The notes: generated by a model from the sequence alone, not told the origin. A DNA stretch of 64,000 nt from Corylus avellana (GCF_901000735.1 NC_081545.1:30241968-30305967), one strand, 5' to 3'. Numbered from the stretch's first letter, positions 34,761 through 46,703 are shown. Translations and numbers: made by a program.

Positions 34761-35452
34761 TCACTTTTGTTGTTATTCATTTAATGATAGAGTTCTCTTT
34801 CTAATAGGGTTGGATGAAAATTTTGTTCTTTGCCTAAAGGCATTTGAAAATAATGCTTACTTCATTAAAATATGTATCATTTATGTACTTTTTCCCATTA
34901 GTTTTTAGAGCATTTGCCCTCTTAACCTCTCTCTAAGGGAGAGTCGAGTCCTTAGTCTTCCCCTCTTCTCTAGACATGTTCGAGAAAAATAAAAAAGTAT
35001 CATCCGAAAAAGAGAAGTGTTAACTGTTATACATCTATCTCTTGCTTATTTTTTACACATCTTTTTTGCAAATCTACCTTTGAATCTAGGAGATCTACAT
35101 ATGATTTTATATATTCAACGGTGAATTTTCTCATCTCTTATATAAAGATGGACAAGAAATAAGTAAAATATGGAATATGCATAATACCGATGTGCATGGG
35201 GGAAACCATTTCACTTGCATAGATAAGCAAACTTGGACAATTTATAAATAACCATATTTATAAGCACATTCCTTATAAAAGCCTTCTCAAAAACAATCTA
35301 AAAGAACTCAAGCATTAAGCGCAATCAATATATAACCAGCTCTTTTAATTTTGATACACAATTAAGCTCCTACGTAATTAATACACTTATTATACATATA
35401 ATAATTGATCAATTGTTATAATAATAATAATTAACACACTTATTATAATTGA

Positions 35453-36004
35453 TCAGTTTTTACAAAGGTAAGCATCCAACCCTTTTGACATCTTGACTGC
35501 AAAGTCCACATAGTGTTCGGGATCAGGGACACTTCCATTTGCCTTCTCAAATTCCACGGTCCACTCTGCAGAGCTAATGCCCGTATGCACTCTGATAACC
35601 TGAAGTTTTGCCTTAAAACTCTTGTAAAATCTCAAAACATCCCCTTGAACGACATTAAAAGTGATCGTCATATCTTCTTCATCAACATCTTCGATTTTCA
35701 CCTTTGCTGTCATGGGACTCCCTGGCACAACAATAAATTCACCAAAAAAAAAAAAACACACCATTAATAACATAAAATAAGTAAAACAGAGCATGGTGTA
35801 TATATAATTTGTCTCACCGAGGTCATATTTCCAATGTGTCAGACAGCCAGGCCTGATCGAGTCTCCTTCCAGCAACTGAAAGCTTTTGACGTTTTTGGGG
35901 AACATTTGCACCAAATGGTGCATTTTGTTCCTAAAGAAGCCATAGAACTTTTCTGCTGGTGAATTTATCTCCACCTGTGCCTCGAGCCTGGCAATCTCAG
36001 CCAT
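35453..36004 (-). CDS. MLP-like protein (major latex protein / Bet v 1 superfamily)
   Basis: A small cytosolic ligand-binding protein of the MLP branch. Two exons on the minus strand, 36004-35818 and 35721-35453, join in frame to 151 residues, the usual length. The intron sits at the family's conserved place, after WKYDLG and before SPMTAKVKIEDVDEED. The fold shows EAQVEINSPAEKFYGFFRNK at the start, the glycine-rich-loop region LLEGDSIRPGCLTHWKY, then a C-terminal helix DPEHYVDFAVKMSKGLDAYL. Ligand and role are unknown; relatives bind hydrophobic molecules and respond to stress. The 96-nt intron has no in-frame stop, so a retained-intron product of 183 residues is possible on paper. A TATA box lies at 36094-36100. 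Confidence 0.92.
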   Translation of the reverse strand: MAEIARLEAQVEINSPAEKFYGFFRNKMHHLVQMFPKNVKSFQLLEGDSIRPGCLTHWKYDLGETNYIYTMLCFTYFMLLMVCFFFFGEFIVVPGSPMTAKVKIEDVDEEDMTITFNVVQGDVLRFYKSFKAKLQVIRVHTGISSAEWTVEFEKANGSVPDPEHYVDFAVKMSKGLDAYLCKN

Positions 36005-36093
36005 TGCTTAAGCTACCAAACTAAATATTGGACAAATTAAATATGTATATTGTGATGTGGGTGATGAGATTAAATCTCTAGCTAGCTAATCGA

Positions 36094-36100
36094 TTTTATA
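36094..36100 (-). promoter_or_regulatory. TATA box of the MLP-like gene
   Basis: TATAAAA on the minus strand, 90 bases before the start codon, preceded by a TTCAC block and followed by a short AT-rich leader with GCTAGCTAG. Typical spacing. Confidence 0.55.
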
Positions 36101-36806
36101 GTGAATAGGGGTGTGTTTCAAGGTTTACAGAATATTCTCAAGTGGGTGTGTTATGGTTTGTGACATGGCTTATTGGGACCTCAATTGTTGTGCATGTCAC
36201 TTTCTCTAAGATACGTATCTAGGCTTAAATCTCAATATGCATAAATTTTAGAAAAACTATCTTTAAAGTTTCGGAATTTTGTTTATGTTATAGATAAGTT
36301 TTTCATAGTTAGTGGATTGGTTTTGGGTATGGAATGTAATACGTTGTCTGTGACGCTTGTAATCTCATAGCTTTGGTTATGATTTTTTGTAAGAGCTTTA
36401 TATTCATGATAATTTCTATGAATGAAACTTATATGAATTCCCTTCTAAAAAACTAAAATAAAATAAGTTCTCCATGTTTTAAATTTGACAACTAACAAAG
36501 ACGCCATTCCATCACATATTTTTAGCCAATCTTTAATCTAAACTTTCCATTTGTCATATTGTCTATGTCAGACTAATAAAAACGATTCCTGTCTATCTAA
36601 ATAATCAACTTGCCATGTAGGCAACTATGCCAAATAATAATAAAATATAGGAAAAGCCAAAAAAAGCCAAAAGAGAAAAGAAAAAGGAAAAGGATAGAAA
36701 ACCATCCTATCAACACCTTTCACCCCCACATAGGGAGCAATAGTAGTGAGGATCCACTTGTGCACACCTTTGTGGGGGTGTAGCCATCCTCATCGACCCC
36801 TATTTA

Positions 36807-36837
<31 letters not shown>

Positions 36838-37021
36838 AATTTTGATGGTCACCAAATACAATGTTCTAGGAGTAAATTGTTCAAATAGAAAATAAAAAGA
36901 GACCAAAATAATACCTATATTAAATTCCAATGGTAATCTGTGAAATTTTCTAAAATTTTTAACAAAATTTGTAACAAAATGTAATATCAATAAGAGTATA
37001 TATTATTCAAATTAAAAATAT
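36101..37021. other. intergenic between divergent MLP and unknown gene
   Basis: AT-rich with a CA/TA microsatellite at 36809-36837. No gene seen. The right side merges into the foldback element at 37022. Confidence 0.5.
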
Positions 37022-37285
37022 GGGTTAAATTCACTTTATCTCCTGAAGTTTTAGGAATTTTTCAATTCGAACCTCAATGTTTAAAAATTGGTAATGTACT
37101 CCCCTAATGTTTTAAAATTTTTTAATTCAAACATTCCGTTACAAATTTTCATCAAATTATACGAAAATTTATAAAATTACGTAATTACCCTCAATTTGAA
37201 TTGAATTTTTTTGAAATATTAGGGGAGTACATTGCCAATTTTTAAACACTGGGGTTCAAATTGAAAAACTGAATGAATTTAACCC
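37022..37285. mobile_element. 264-bp foldback MITE, Mutator-like (9-bp target duplication)
   Basis: The left end GGGTTAAATTCACTTTATCT and the reverse complement of the right end, GGGTTAAATTCATTCAGTTT, start alike; the arms go on to pair through TTTAAAAATTGG and AATGTACTCCCCTAAT. The flanks are TAAAAATAT (37013-37021) and GAAAAATAT (37286-37294), a 9-bp duplication with one difference. Nine bases is the Mutator signature. It lies about 340 bases before the start codon of the unknown gene, so inside its likely promoter. Confidence 0.82.
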
Positions 37286-37591
37286 GAAAAATATAAAACC
37301 GAATGAGACACGTGGAAGTACAATATGCTATTGTTTCTTGAGTGGGTTTTGGTTATTGGGCTTGGTTGGAATTTCTGTTGGGCTTGGGATTGTTGAACAA
37401 TCGCACACTCCCTCACTCGCTCTCCCAATTGTTTCTTCAAACCCTAACGTCCACTCTCCCGCCCTGGCCCCTCCCTCTTTTCGGTTAATATATAATCTGC
37501 AATTTAAATTCAGAAACTTCTTTCATTTCTTTTCTTTTTCTTTTTGGCAGGGTTTATTTGGTTATTTATTTTTTTTACTTGTGGGGTAGTT

Positions 37592-37615
37592 ATGGCCGTT
37601 GATTCTGGAATCTGA
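37592..37615 (+). promoter_or_regulatory. short upstream ORF before the unknown 754-residue gene
   Basis: ATG at 37592 opens MAVDSGI and stops at 37615, 10 bases before the main start codon at 37626. If the leader begins upstream of it, this 7-codon uORF could lower translation of the main frame. Its conservation is unknown. Confidence 0.4.
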
Positions 37616-37625
37616 GAGCTCCGAA

Positions 37626-39923
37626 ATGGCCAAACTGTTTGGTTCGGGTGTAAAACCAACCAGTTTCGAGGGTGGAATCGATGAGCTTGAGCGTCTTCCT
37701 TTGACGCTACGGCGGAAATTGTTACGGGCGGATAAACGGAGTTCGGGTTCGGGTGATCCTAAACCCGGCGTTGTTGAGAATGGAAGTGAAAGAAAGTCTA
37801 TGTAAGCTCTGGCATTTTAATTTATTTGTTTTTGAACTTTAATATTAATTGCAATCGTTTAATTTGTGGAGTTATTGCTAGAAGCTTCAATTTTTAACGA
37901 CATGCAGATCACATATTGATGTGGTAGTAAAAGAAGAAGATGGACACTGTTTTTCATCGCAGGTAATTTAGCATCGAGGAATGAATTCTATTTTCTATTT
38001 ATTTTCTCCCTTTTAGTTTTTGATTCTAAAGTGCTTGATTATCGATTATGAGTCATTTTTCAAACCTTGTGTATTTTGAGCCTATATTTATGGTGCTATA
38101 TACCTTTTCATTTAAGTTTTGCTGAATATAATGAACTTTTAATGAGTTTCGCTAAATGAGAGATGCATTTTGGGTGCTATAAGATTTTATTTATTTATTT
38201 ATTTTTATTATTTTGTAATGACAAATAATCGTTCCCAATTCTTTATTTTATGATCTTTTGTATCTTGCTATATGCTTTTGAGACCTTTAATTTTGTTTGC
38301 ATTTTGATTGAAATTTACTAAGATTCTTCCAGTAATGGTTAAATTTGTGGGGTTAGGTACTTTGGTTTGGGAGATTTGAAGGGTAGAACATGATTGTGGC
38401 ATCTGGAAAACTTGAAAAATATATCATAGTCAAGGTTATAGAAATTGGTATGGTGCCAAATAAAAGCGTGAAACTGCAGGAGTGATTGTGTTTACTTTGG
38501 TTGGAAAAGCTCTTGAGCAAAATTAGCGAAGATTATGCAAGTGTGAGATGGACAGGAAGAATTTTATATTGGCGAATATACATTCGCTAACTTGGCTACT
38601 CAGAGTTTTAGAAGTATTTTCAAAATGAACTTAGAAATTTTCAATCAAAGACGGTTTACTCCATTGATGAAAATTAACCTTTTAGGTTCTTTTCTTTTCT
38701 TTTCCCCCCATTGGTAATGGATGATTCCGTTAGGTTTGTAACAGTAGAGCTTAGTTATTTGTGAAGGTCCTACTTTTTTCTGGAGGAAGGATGAAAATCA
38801 AGTTAGATTATTGAAACAAGTAATAGAGATATCATTAAAAGTATAAGACGTCCTCAGGTACACAAGAAGTATATAAGAGAAAACACCTAATAGTCTGAGC
38901 AACTAGTAAAAAGAATAGATTGATAAATATTTAAGAGTTAAGAGGAGGATTTATCACTAGTTTCTGTTTAGATAATTTACAAAGTCAGAGGCAATGGAGA
39001 GACATGGTCATCAGAAAGAGTGGATACCAGGTCACTTGAGTAATCAGATTTATTAAACTGCAGAGAAAATTGTATAAGACATCTATAAGTCTCGGTAAAT
39101 CATTCAAAAAGGCAGTTAGGAATTAAGCAGCTGATGAATTGAGGAATTAAGATATCTAGGGATGAATTCATTATGAGAAGTTTGAGTTTTGTACCCATTG
39201 TCTCCTACATGTGGGTCCTGTCTTGTTTCCTTTTCTCTTTTAGTTGATAGAATATACTTGTTCTGCAGGGTGTTCTCTCTTTCCTTTCTACTTGCTCTGC
39301 TAGACAAGGAGATCAACCATCGTCGAAGGGACAAAATGATGATTGTAAAGATCCCAAGGCAGTTACTTCTGTAGATCCATGCTGTAGGATTTCAGTAGGC
39401 TCTCCAATTGATCAGTGTTTTCAAAGTGCCACTTGCCAAAAATGTAAGGATATGCCTGGAGATTGCAACTGCCAAGGCACTCAAGTAAAAGGACATGCTT
39501 GTTCTGAGCAGATAATATGTAGTGGAGTTAACACTGATGTTGCTGGACAAGAGAAACTCAATGTGAATGTTTGCACTTTGCACGAAGGTCAGACACTGCC
39601 TGTGGTTCCTGCCAAAGTTAAGGTTGAGTATTTTGACAACTTGATGAATTCATCAAGTAATGGTATAAATGGCTTTGCTGGTGCTGGTGTGTCAGCAGTT
39701 ACAGTGAAAAATGAGATCCCCAGTGACTTTGCTGATGATGATCTTGATCACATTGTACTGAAACAGCGGCGAAAGATGCTGCTATCAAGGTGACCTTTTG
39801 TTTTTAGTTTTTAACCCTTTTTCTTTGCATGGGTTATGATGGGTCCTTTTCATCAATATGTCTGCTTTTCTTAACACTCTGTTTTCAATATCATGTCGAA
39901 CAAACAACACAGGAATATTTACA

Positions 39924-39957
<34 letters not shown>

Positions 39958-42900
39958 GTATAATGTATGTATGTATGTGGCTGCATATATATGTATGTGA
40001 GGTATAACTTACTGAATTTGGTCTTCTTATGTCATTTTTGTAGGAAACTGTTGGAGTTGGCAAAACCAGTTGAAAAGGTAATCTATTTTCTTGTTATTTG
40101 ATTGGTAGAAGATATTATAGTAATTCTTGATAGGTACAAGGGTATTCTTGCAGTGTAGTATATTTGTCATCTATAATTCAATTTAATGGTGAAACCATGT
40201 TGATGTGACATGTCACTTTCTAAGTAAAGATAATCAACATATCAAAAATTAAAGAAAAAAAAAAAAGTTTTATTCCTTTGTCGTCCCCTTCTTTCATATC
40301 CAAGCCACAAATTGAAGGGGCCTCTCCAAGGTGGACTGGTGGTAGGCAATCCACTCTCAATTCTGTTTCTTTCCCCCATTTTTGTTGAGTTTCTTACTCA
40401 ATGATTGAAATATGAGAAGGCCTGAATTTCTTGATGAACCCTTGCTTATTAAGCAGAGTCTGATGCCATGCTTTGAGGTGGAGGTGTAAATTATGCATAG
40501 ACGGTTGATGCAAGCCTATCATATGTGGGATGCATGCTTGTTGGGCACTTGTAGGATGACACCTGGATCCTTACGTCTGACACCTACTTGGGCACTTGTG
40601 GTGTATTGGTGGGTGCCAAATAGCAAATTTTTGGTTATGGTACTCTGGATTTGTTTTGTTTGCCAAAAAAGATGGAAACTTAGAAGAAGAAAGAAGTTTG
40701 GGAAAGAAATGTTGAAAATTTCGAAGATTTAGAGATTCACTAATATCTTTACAATCTTTAAAATATGTTTTACTTATACCAATTAATTGATTTTTTATTT
40801 AAGGGAATATTACAAATATTCACTGAATTATTTGCAGATTTCTATTAAGGAGTTAGGAGTAGGAGTCTCAAGTTTATCCTTTTTTTCTTCAAGCCTTGAA
40901 GGGTACTGAGATTATTTTAAAGTATATTTGGAAGGCTTTAGCACCTTCAAGAGTAGCCTTTTTTGCTTGGAAAGCAACTAATCATAAAATTAGCTGGATG
41001 ATGGACTAACATCCCTTTCATTAGGACATGTTTTGGACTTCTTTTGTTCCTTGTTTTGTTTATGTTTATCTTCTTTCTTTCTTTTTTTTTTAATTATTTT
41101 CTTCTTTTTCCTTGTCAGTTATATCATCTCTTGTATAAATCTGGTACACAAGTGGTCTCCCTTGGTGTTCTTTTACTGAATTAATTTATTAGAAAAAAAA
41201 AACTACTAAATTATGCACTTTTGTTACAAAATCTGTTTTAAAATGATTAGTTTGCCTTTTAATTCTGCAAATTCTTCCACAAACCAAAGTATCTTAACAC
41301 ATGATTCTATGCTGTAGCTTGTAGTGCATAAAATTTATTCATATCTATAACTCATAAATGCAGTAAATTGTTGTGTTCCTGCTTTGAGCTTGGGAAAAAT
41401 TTTGTTCCCAGAAGAGGAAAATATAACAAAGGGTGTTTGAGATATTTCATATAACAAAAGGTCATTATGGAATTCATCTTTGACCCCAGTCAGTCTATAA
41501 TCTTTCTGCTGCAGTTGAGAAAGAGTTCTCGCTCAGTGTGAACATGGCTCAGAAGGCAGAGAAGGACTATAACTCTATGTTGCTGGTTACAATCAGTATG
41601 GTTGAGTGGTATGACTTGGTTCAAAATAATTTGGACGTCCAAAAAAAGAAAAAGAGAATAAGGATTATACTATCTAACATCTGTTTTGACTTCTTGTATT
41701 GGAGTTGATGCTTATGTTATTTATATATGTATGCTTGCATTTACTCTTTCCTTGTTGGTTTATATTTTCTTTCTGTTTTCCATGTGATGCACGTTGGGAA
41801 AAATGAGGTTTGTGAATATAGCATTACTCTTTAATGGCTTGTTGTTGCTGCTAACTTTATATTACACAGGGTAGTTCTGGAGGGTTGTCAGAAATTCTTA
41901 TGCAACAGTGTGCTGAGAAAGGAAATGACGCAGCTTTTCTTGTTGATGGAGACTTGGTGTCTGGAAATCAGCTTTGTGATAATCCTCAAAGAAATGCTTC
42001 TGTTTTCTGCAGAACTCCAGTACCTGCTTCATCAGAAGATATTATTGCAGAATCTTCTGTAACTAATCAATGTTCACATGAATTAACTCAATCACGTGAT
42101 GGTATCAAAATTCATGCAAGCAACAAAAACCGTGTATCTGAGAGAATGGATGTGGAGCCAAAATCATGCGAGGGACAAGATTATGTTCCCGCAAACACAA
42201 GTAGTGCGCATACCTCAACTTTATCAACATTTTTCAAGGTCAAGGTTGAACCTAAGGATGACAATAATTTCCACAACCTTGACAGGAATGCTATCCGTAG
42301 CTTTTCCTTTAGCAAACTGCGATTGAAGAGTGAATTGGAAGTCTCCGATCCACCAGATGGAGATGAGTTAGACCATATACGACTGCGAGATCGGATGAAG
42401 ATGCCTACAATGTTAGAGGATTCTGAACTAAAGATAGCTAGGAACATTGGATGCTTGAAGAAAAGTGTTCCATCTGAAATTCGATGCAGCCTTATTGCTT
42501 CGGAGTCTGCTGAAACAATACGTGTCAACCGTCCACGGAAGAGGAGAAAGACAGCCACGTAGTTTCTATTTTGGATTTATACATATAGATTATGTTTTCT
42601 TTTTTCCAGCCTTATGCCACTTTTCTTAGCATTCTCTGCTTACTAAATTTTTTGCAGAGATTCAGTTGAAACAGCCCTGGAGGAAGATGCTCCTGGACTC
42701 CTGAAGGTATAATGTCCATGTTATTGTTGCAGTTCCTGTGACATTTGGATCAAGTTTTCATGGAAATGCCAATTGGCAGGTATTGATTGACAAAGGGGTG
42801 TCAGTTGATGAAATTAAGCTCTATGGGGAGATGGAGTGTGATGAAGCTCTTGATGAGTCTTTTAGTGAAGAAAGCTTTGAAGAGCTTGAAGATTTGATAT

Positions 42901-45900
42901 CAAAGGTTGGCAACATTTCTGAGATTTAGATGTATTTCTCTTGCCTTTGCATTGTTATAACAATATCACAAGGCTTTCTTTTACTTTTGTGGTTTCTGTG
43001 CTTTTCAACAGTATGGATAAACCATTCAGAAAAGGATTTGTTGAAATCACTTAAGATTAGTGTGCAAAGTTGAGCGATGAAATAGTGAGCAGTTGGAAAC
43101 AGAATTTGGTTGAAAGAAAAGAATTGGCATGAATATGCAGATTTTTGAGAAACAGAATATCCTGTTGAAACTGATTTATCTTGTCAATTTTATATCCTGT
43201 TCAAACTGATTTATGGGAAAAATGTAGTTTATAGCTTGTTTTCATTTGTAATGAAGTAAATGCAAAATTTTCTGGAATCAACTAAATGAAGTTGAAAGAA
43301 AATTTGGGAGTGGCAGTCTCTAATTGTTGTTAGATATTTCTATTTTGCCTCTATAGCAATTTAATAATATGTTGGATAATGGGGCGGACATCCTCCAGTT
43401 ATTATGTCAATCATCATACTATCTGCTTTATAGTGGGTGGAAAGACAATTCTCAGCTTGCTAGACCTTGTAATGATTCATATCAAGGGTTTGCCTTACGT
43501 AAGTAATTTCAGCAAATTATTGGCGAAAAATAGGGATATATGTTGGATTTTCATTGAGGAATCAAGTTTCATTCTAGTTGTATCTATGGTATTCACATAA
43601 TCTAGTACACTCCTATATTTTCCTTTGTTTTGTTAATTGTTACCTCTATTCTTTTTTTAACCCACCCCCCACCACTCTACTTTTATTGGCATGAATTGAT
43701 AGATAGATGTAACTTGTTCGAGGTTAGGGTTCTTCAAAGTAGTAAAAGGGATACAAAGAGAAAGAGAGATGCTAGGTGTAGTGCATCTTTCGAGCTTCTC
43801 AATGACACAAGGTGGAGAGATTACTGTCGCTACAATCCTAACACTAGCCTTCTAGGCTCATACTCCAACCTTTTGACCAAAAGAGATCTAACCGAGTAGC
43901 TATATTTGTTGGACCCACACTAACTATATTTAACCTATTACCTTCTTTATAGGAATTTATGAACATAGAAGTCATCACAAAAAATTCTAACAGGAAACAC
44001 TTGGTTATTTAAATCTAACGATAGTGAACAGAAAAAAGAAAATAAAGTAAAAAACTCAAATCTTGGTTCATGCTGTGTCAAAAAAAAAAAAAAAAACTAT
44101 TTTGGTTACAAACGAACTATTACAATACTAATTGACCACATTATCTCCTACTTTTCTCTCATCCTAATCATGTAATCTACATTAAGAACAAATTTGAGAG
44201 AGTATATGTTGAGACAAAAGTAAACCGGTTTCTACATTCTAATGCTAATTTATTGATTGTTGCCTAATTCATTGAATATTTATCAAAGGGACTTTACAGT
44301 CTCATCTAGCATGTGGTGGCACAGAGCATAAAAACAAGTTTAGGCACTTCTCTTGGACAAAGCCTCTAAGAATCATAATGCTTTAATTGAAATTGGTCTT
44401 TCTTTTTTGAGTGAGCCATGCGGTGCATCACACCTTTCAGTATATTTGGTTTCTAATGTTAGTTTCTTAATTCGTGGGAACAGCTTTTCTCTCAGCGTGA
44501 ATCCTTTCTAAAGTTTCCTTCTGCACGATGCACAAAGGGTGCAAGAGCTAATTATTGCTTGGCCTGTCTATTTTCACTTGTGGAACAGGTAATGAGTTTC
44601 TTGTAAACTGTTGATCTACAAAAGGTGGATGTGATACTTATTTTTGTCTATTAGCTGGATTCTATTTATATTTGATGATAAGTTATAGTATTATATCATT
44701 CTTATCATCATTCATTAGTCACTTTTTTCTCGTTTAATTCAAATTTTTTTTATAGACGCGGTATCTACAATTTCGAAAATGGCCTGCTGAATGGGGATGG
44801 TGCCGGGACCTCCAGTCATTTATATTTGTGTTCAAGAGACATAACAGGTGAGTGATTTTCAACATAATTGTTAGTATGTCGTCTGCTTGATCTACATTGC
44901 AGGTTCACAAGTTAATAGCTTGAGCTTTGGGAGTCAGGACTTATGTTTTTAACATGATATCAAAGCCTTATTCGTCTAAAAAATCATTGTTTAAGTCTCA
45001 ATAACGTGAATTCTATTAGTTTCTTCTATTGTGCATGTGTAAGGCTTTCTGTTGGAACGGTATTATTTTGTTATTCAACATCATAATTGTTAGAATGGGG
45101 TGTATCTCATAATGTATAGAACGTATGTATTAAATTATTTGTAGAAAGTTTGGAATCATTTGGGTATATCGAAAAGGTTCATGAATTGTTTTATTCATAG
45201 GGGTGTACTGTGCAGTTTGTTTCAACAAGAATCACCAGGCACAATGGGATCATTTGCTTTCTGCTTATCCACATAAAAAAAAAAATGCATCTTTTTCATG
45301 TATTTTTTTAATAGTTCAACTTTTAAGGGTTACATTTAGTTGTTACTTCAAATTATATGATAATTATTTACGGTTGATGTCTTCAGTCCATCTTTTTGTC
45401 TACTTGTGTAATGTTGGCGTTTCTTGATTGCAGGATAGTGTTGGAACGTCCTGAATATGGCTATGCAACATACTTTTTTGAGATAATGGATTCCATGCCA
45501 ATTGATTGGCAAATCAAGCGTTTGGTGACTGTAATGAAGCTTAATAGCTGTGGCAGGGTTTTGCTAATTGAGGACAAAGCATTAGTGGTAACCACTTTTA
45601 GTGCATATCTCTTGACATGACTGGTGTTATGGTTGGAAAAATTAACCTCACGCTTGGATCTTCTAGTTTTAAGTGGGTTTTAAGCACTTTTCTGTCGACA
45701 AAAAGTGATCGTGCCCTACTGCCCCAATTTGGTCGCTCCCTAGTGAAGTGGTTTTGGCAGAACCACTTCAAGTTTTCCAAAATTGTTTTTTGGTCAGAAG
45801 GAGACCTGACTTCTCTTTCAGCCAAACCACTTTTCTGCCCTCCTCACCTACCGTTTTTGGCATGAAATCTCACTCTCTCTTATCCACATTCATCTGAAAC

Positions 45901-46489
45901 CCAACCCCCGCCCTCAAGAAGCCGTCAGGCCAGCACCCACCCACACACTCATGCTGCCATGCCACCCTCACCCCATACCCTTACAATCATAATGTATGGC
46001 AGTAGTAATAATAATATTAGTGATAATAATCATATAATTAGTACTGTAATCATAATTATAATTATAATTTTAACTTTGCTGATTACTGATCACAATTCTC
46101 TACCTGTTCAATAGCAATGCATTTTGAGTTACGTTATGGTGCTGTAATGATTTTCATGCTGTTTGCGTATGTGCCTCCTTTGCTGTTGTTTAATGGTCTG
46201 ATGCCTGTGAATCTGTTGGTTAAAGGTGGGAGAAGACTTGAGTAAAGGAGAGGCTCAGGTGTTAATGGAATATGGTTGGGTACCAAATAGCGGCCTGGGA
46301 ACAATGCTTCATTATTGTGACAGGGTTGTGCATGATAGGAAGAATGAGAAGGACAGCTCAGAGTGGAGATCAAAGATAGCAAAGTTGCTGATGGATGGTT
46401 ACAACCGTGGGATTGTTGTTGCAACCAACGTAATGAAGGTTGAAGAATGCATGGGTTCTCAAAACCCAGAAGTAAAGTTGGAGTTTTAA
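37626..46489 (+). CDS. unrecognised plant nuclear-type protein, 754 residues, with repeated SUMO-site/DELDHI modules
   Basis: I do not recognise a named function. Eleven exons: 37626-37801, 37908-37962, 39269-39789, 40044-40077, 41870-42558, 42658-42706, 42780-42905, 44484-44588, 44756-44847, 45434-45587, 46226-46489; every join keeps the frame. The N-terminal half is low-complexity but has a duplicated module: two psi-K-x-E sites (VKVE 194-197, VKNE 223-226) then DDDLDHIVLKQRRKM (233-247), and again VKVE 386-389, LKSE 414-417, then DELDHIRLRDRMKM (427-440). Another VKEE is at 66-69. RPRKRRKTA (484-492) looks like a nuclear signal. The C-terminal third, from about 525, looks like a folded domain: FSQRESFLKFPSARCTKGA, YCLACLFSLVEQTRYLQFR, WPAEWGWCRDLQSFIFVF, ERPEYGYATYFFE. 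Plausibly a SUMOylated nuclear regulator; this is inference. Confidence 0.8.
38815..38895 (-). mobile_element. possible LINE 3'-end remnant, minus orientation
   Basis: On the minus strand CTCTTATATACTTCTTGTGT and ACCTGAGGACGTCTTATAC resemble the 3' end of plant LINEs (TATAC-TTC-TGTGTAC then C-rich then TTTAATA). It lies in intron 2 of the unknown gene. No coding remnant is visible next to it. Confidence 0.35.
39924..39951. repeat. CA microsatellite in intron 3 of the unknown gene
   Basis: About 14 CA units, followed by TATATG and TATG repeats to 39975. Confidence 0.9.
40850..41201 (+). mobile_element. 5'-truncated LINE 3' end with zf-RVT remnant in intron 4
   Basis: The frame KYIWKALAPSRVAFFAWKAT then NHKIS (40919-40990) matches the zinc-binding domain (zf-RVT) at the end of plant LINE polyproteins. 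A 3'-UTR-like stretch with TTGTATAAATCTGGTACACA and an A tail (41192-41201) follows. It is in sense orientation inside intron 4 of the unknown gene. The target duplication is uncertain: the phrases ACTGAATTATTTGCA and ACTAAATTATGCA flank it. Confidence 0.75.
44925..45000 (+). mobile_element. possible decayed LTR end with tRNA-Met-like primer site
   Basis: GCTTGAGCTTTGGGAGTCAG and then AACATGATATCAAAGCC resemble the common plant sequence ending in TGGTATCAGAGCC, the primer-binding site for initiator tRNA-Met of Copia elements. It is mutated and no LTR partner was found. Intron 9 of the unknown gene. Confidence 0.3.
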
Positions 46490-46703
46490 CCAGACAGATT
46501 ATATCTTGTTTTGAAACGTGTAAATGCTTAAATAGAGGATACAATTATTGTGTTTGTTGGACAATAGATGACAGTTAGAAACTGATACAAAGGATATCAC
46601 TATTTACTAATTTAAAGTTGTTTTTGTTTTACATGAATGCCTTCGATGTTGTCATTTCTTTTCCCAAATGTTCTGAACAATGCAGAGATGCATTCACACG
46701 CAT

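Larger units (their letters stand above)
33500..35452. other. intergenic between GH17 and MLP genes
   Basis: AT-rich, with an AT microsatellite at 34075-34107, two partial copies of a CTCTTAAATTTGAATTCA phrase at about 34150 and 34381, and a truncated LINE at 34431-34760. No host gene seen. Confidence 0.6.

Noticed and set aside
35453..36004. MLP as an unspliced 183-residue protein
   Set aside because: The extra 32 residues are hydrophobic and lie where MLP genes have a conserved intron; GT and AG borders are present and splicing gives the normal 151 residues.
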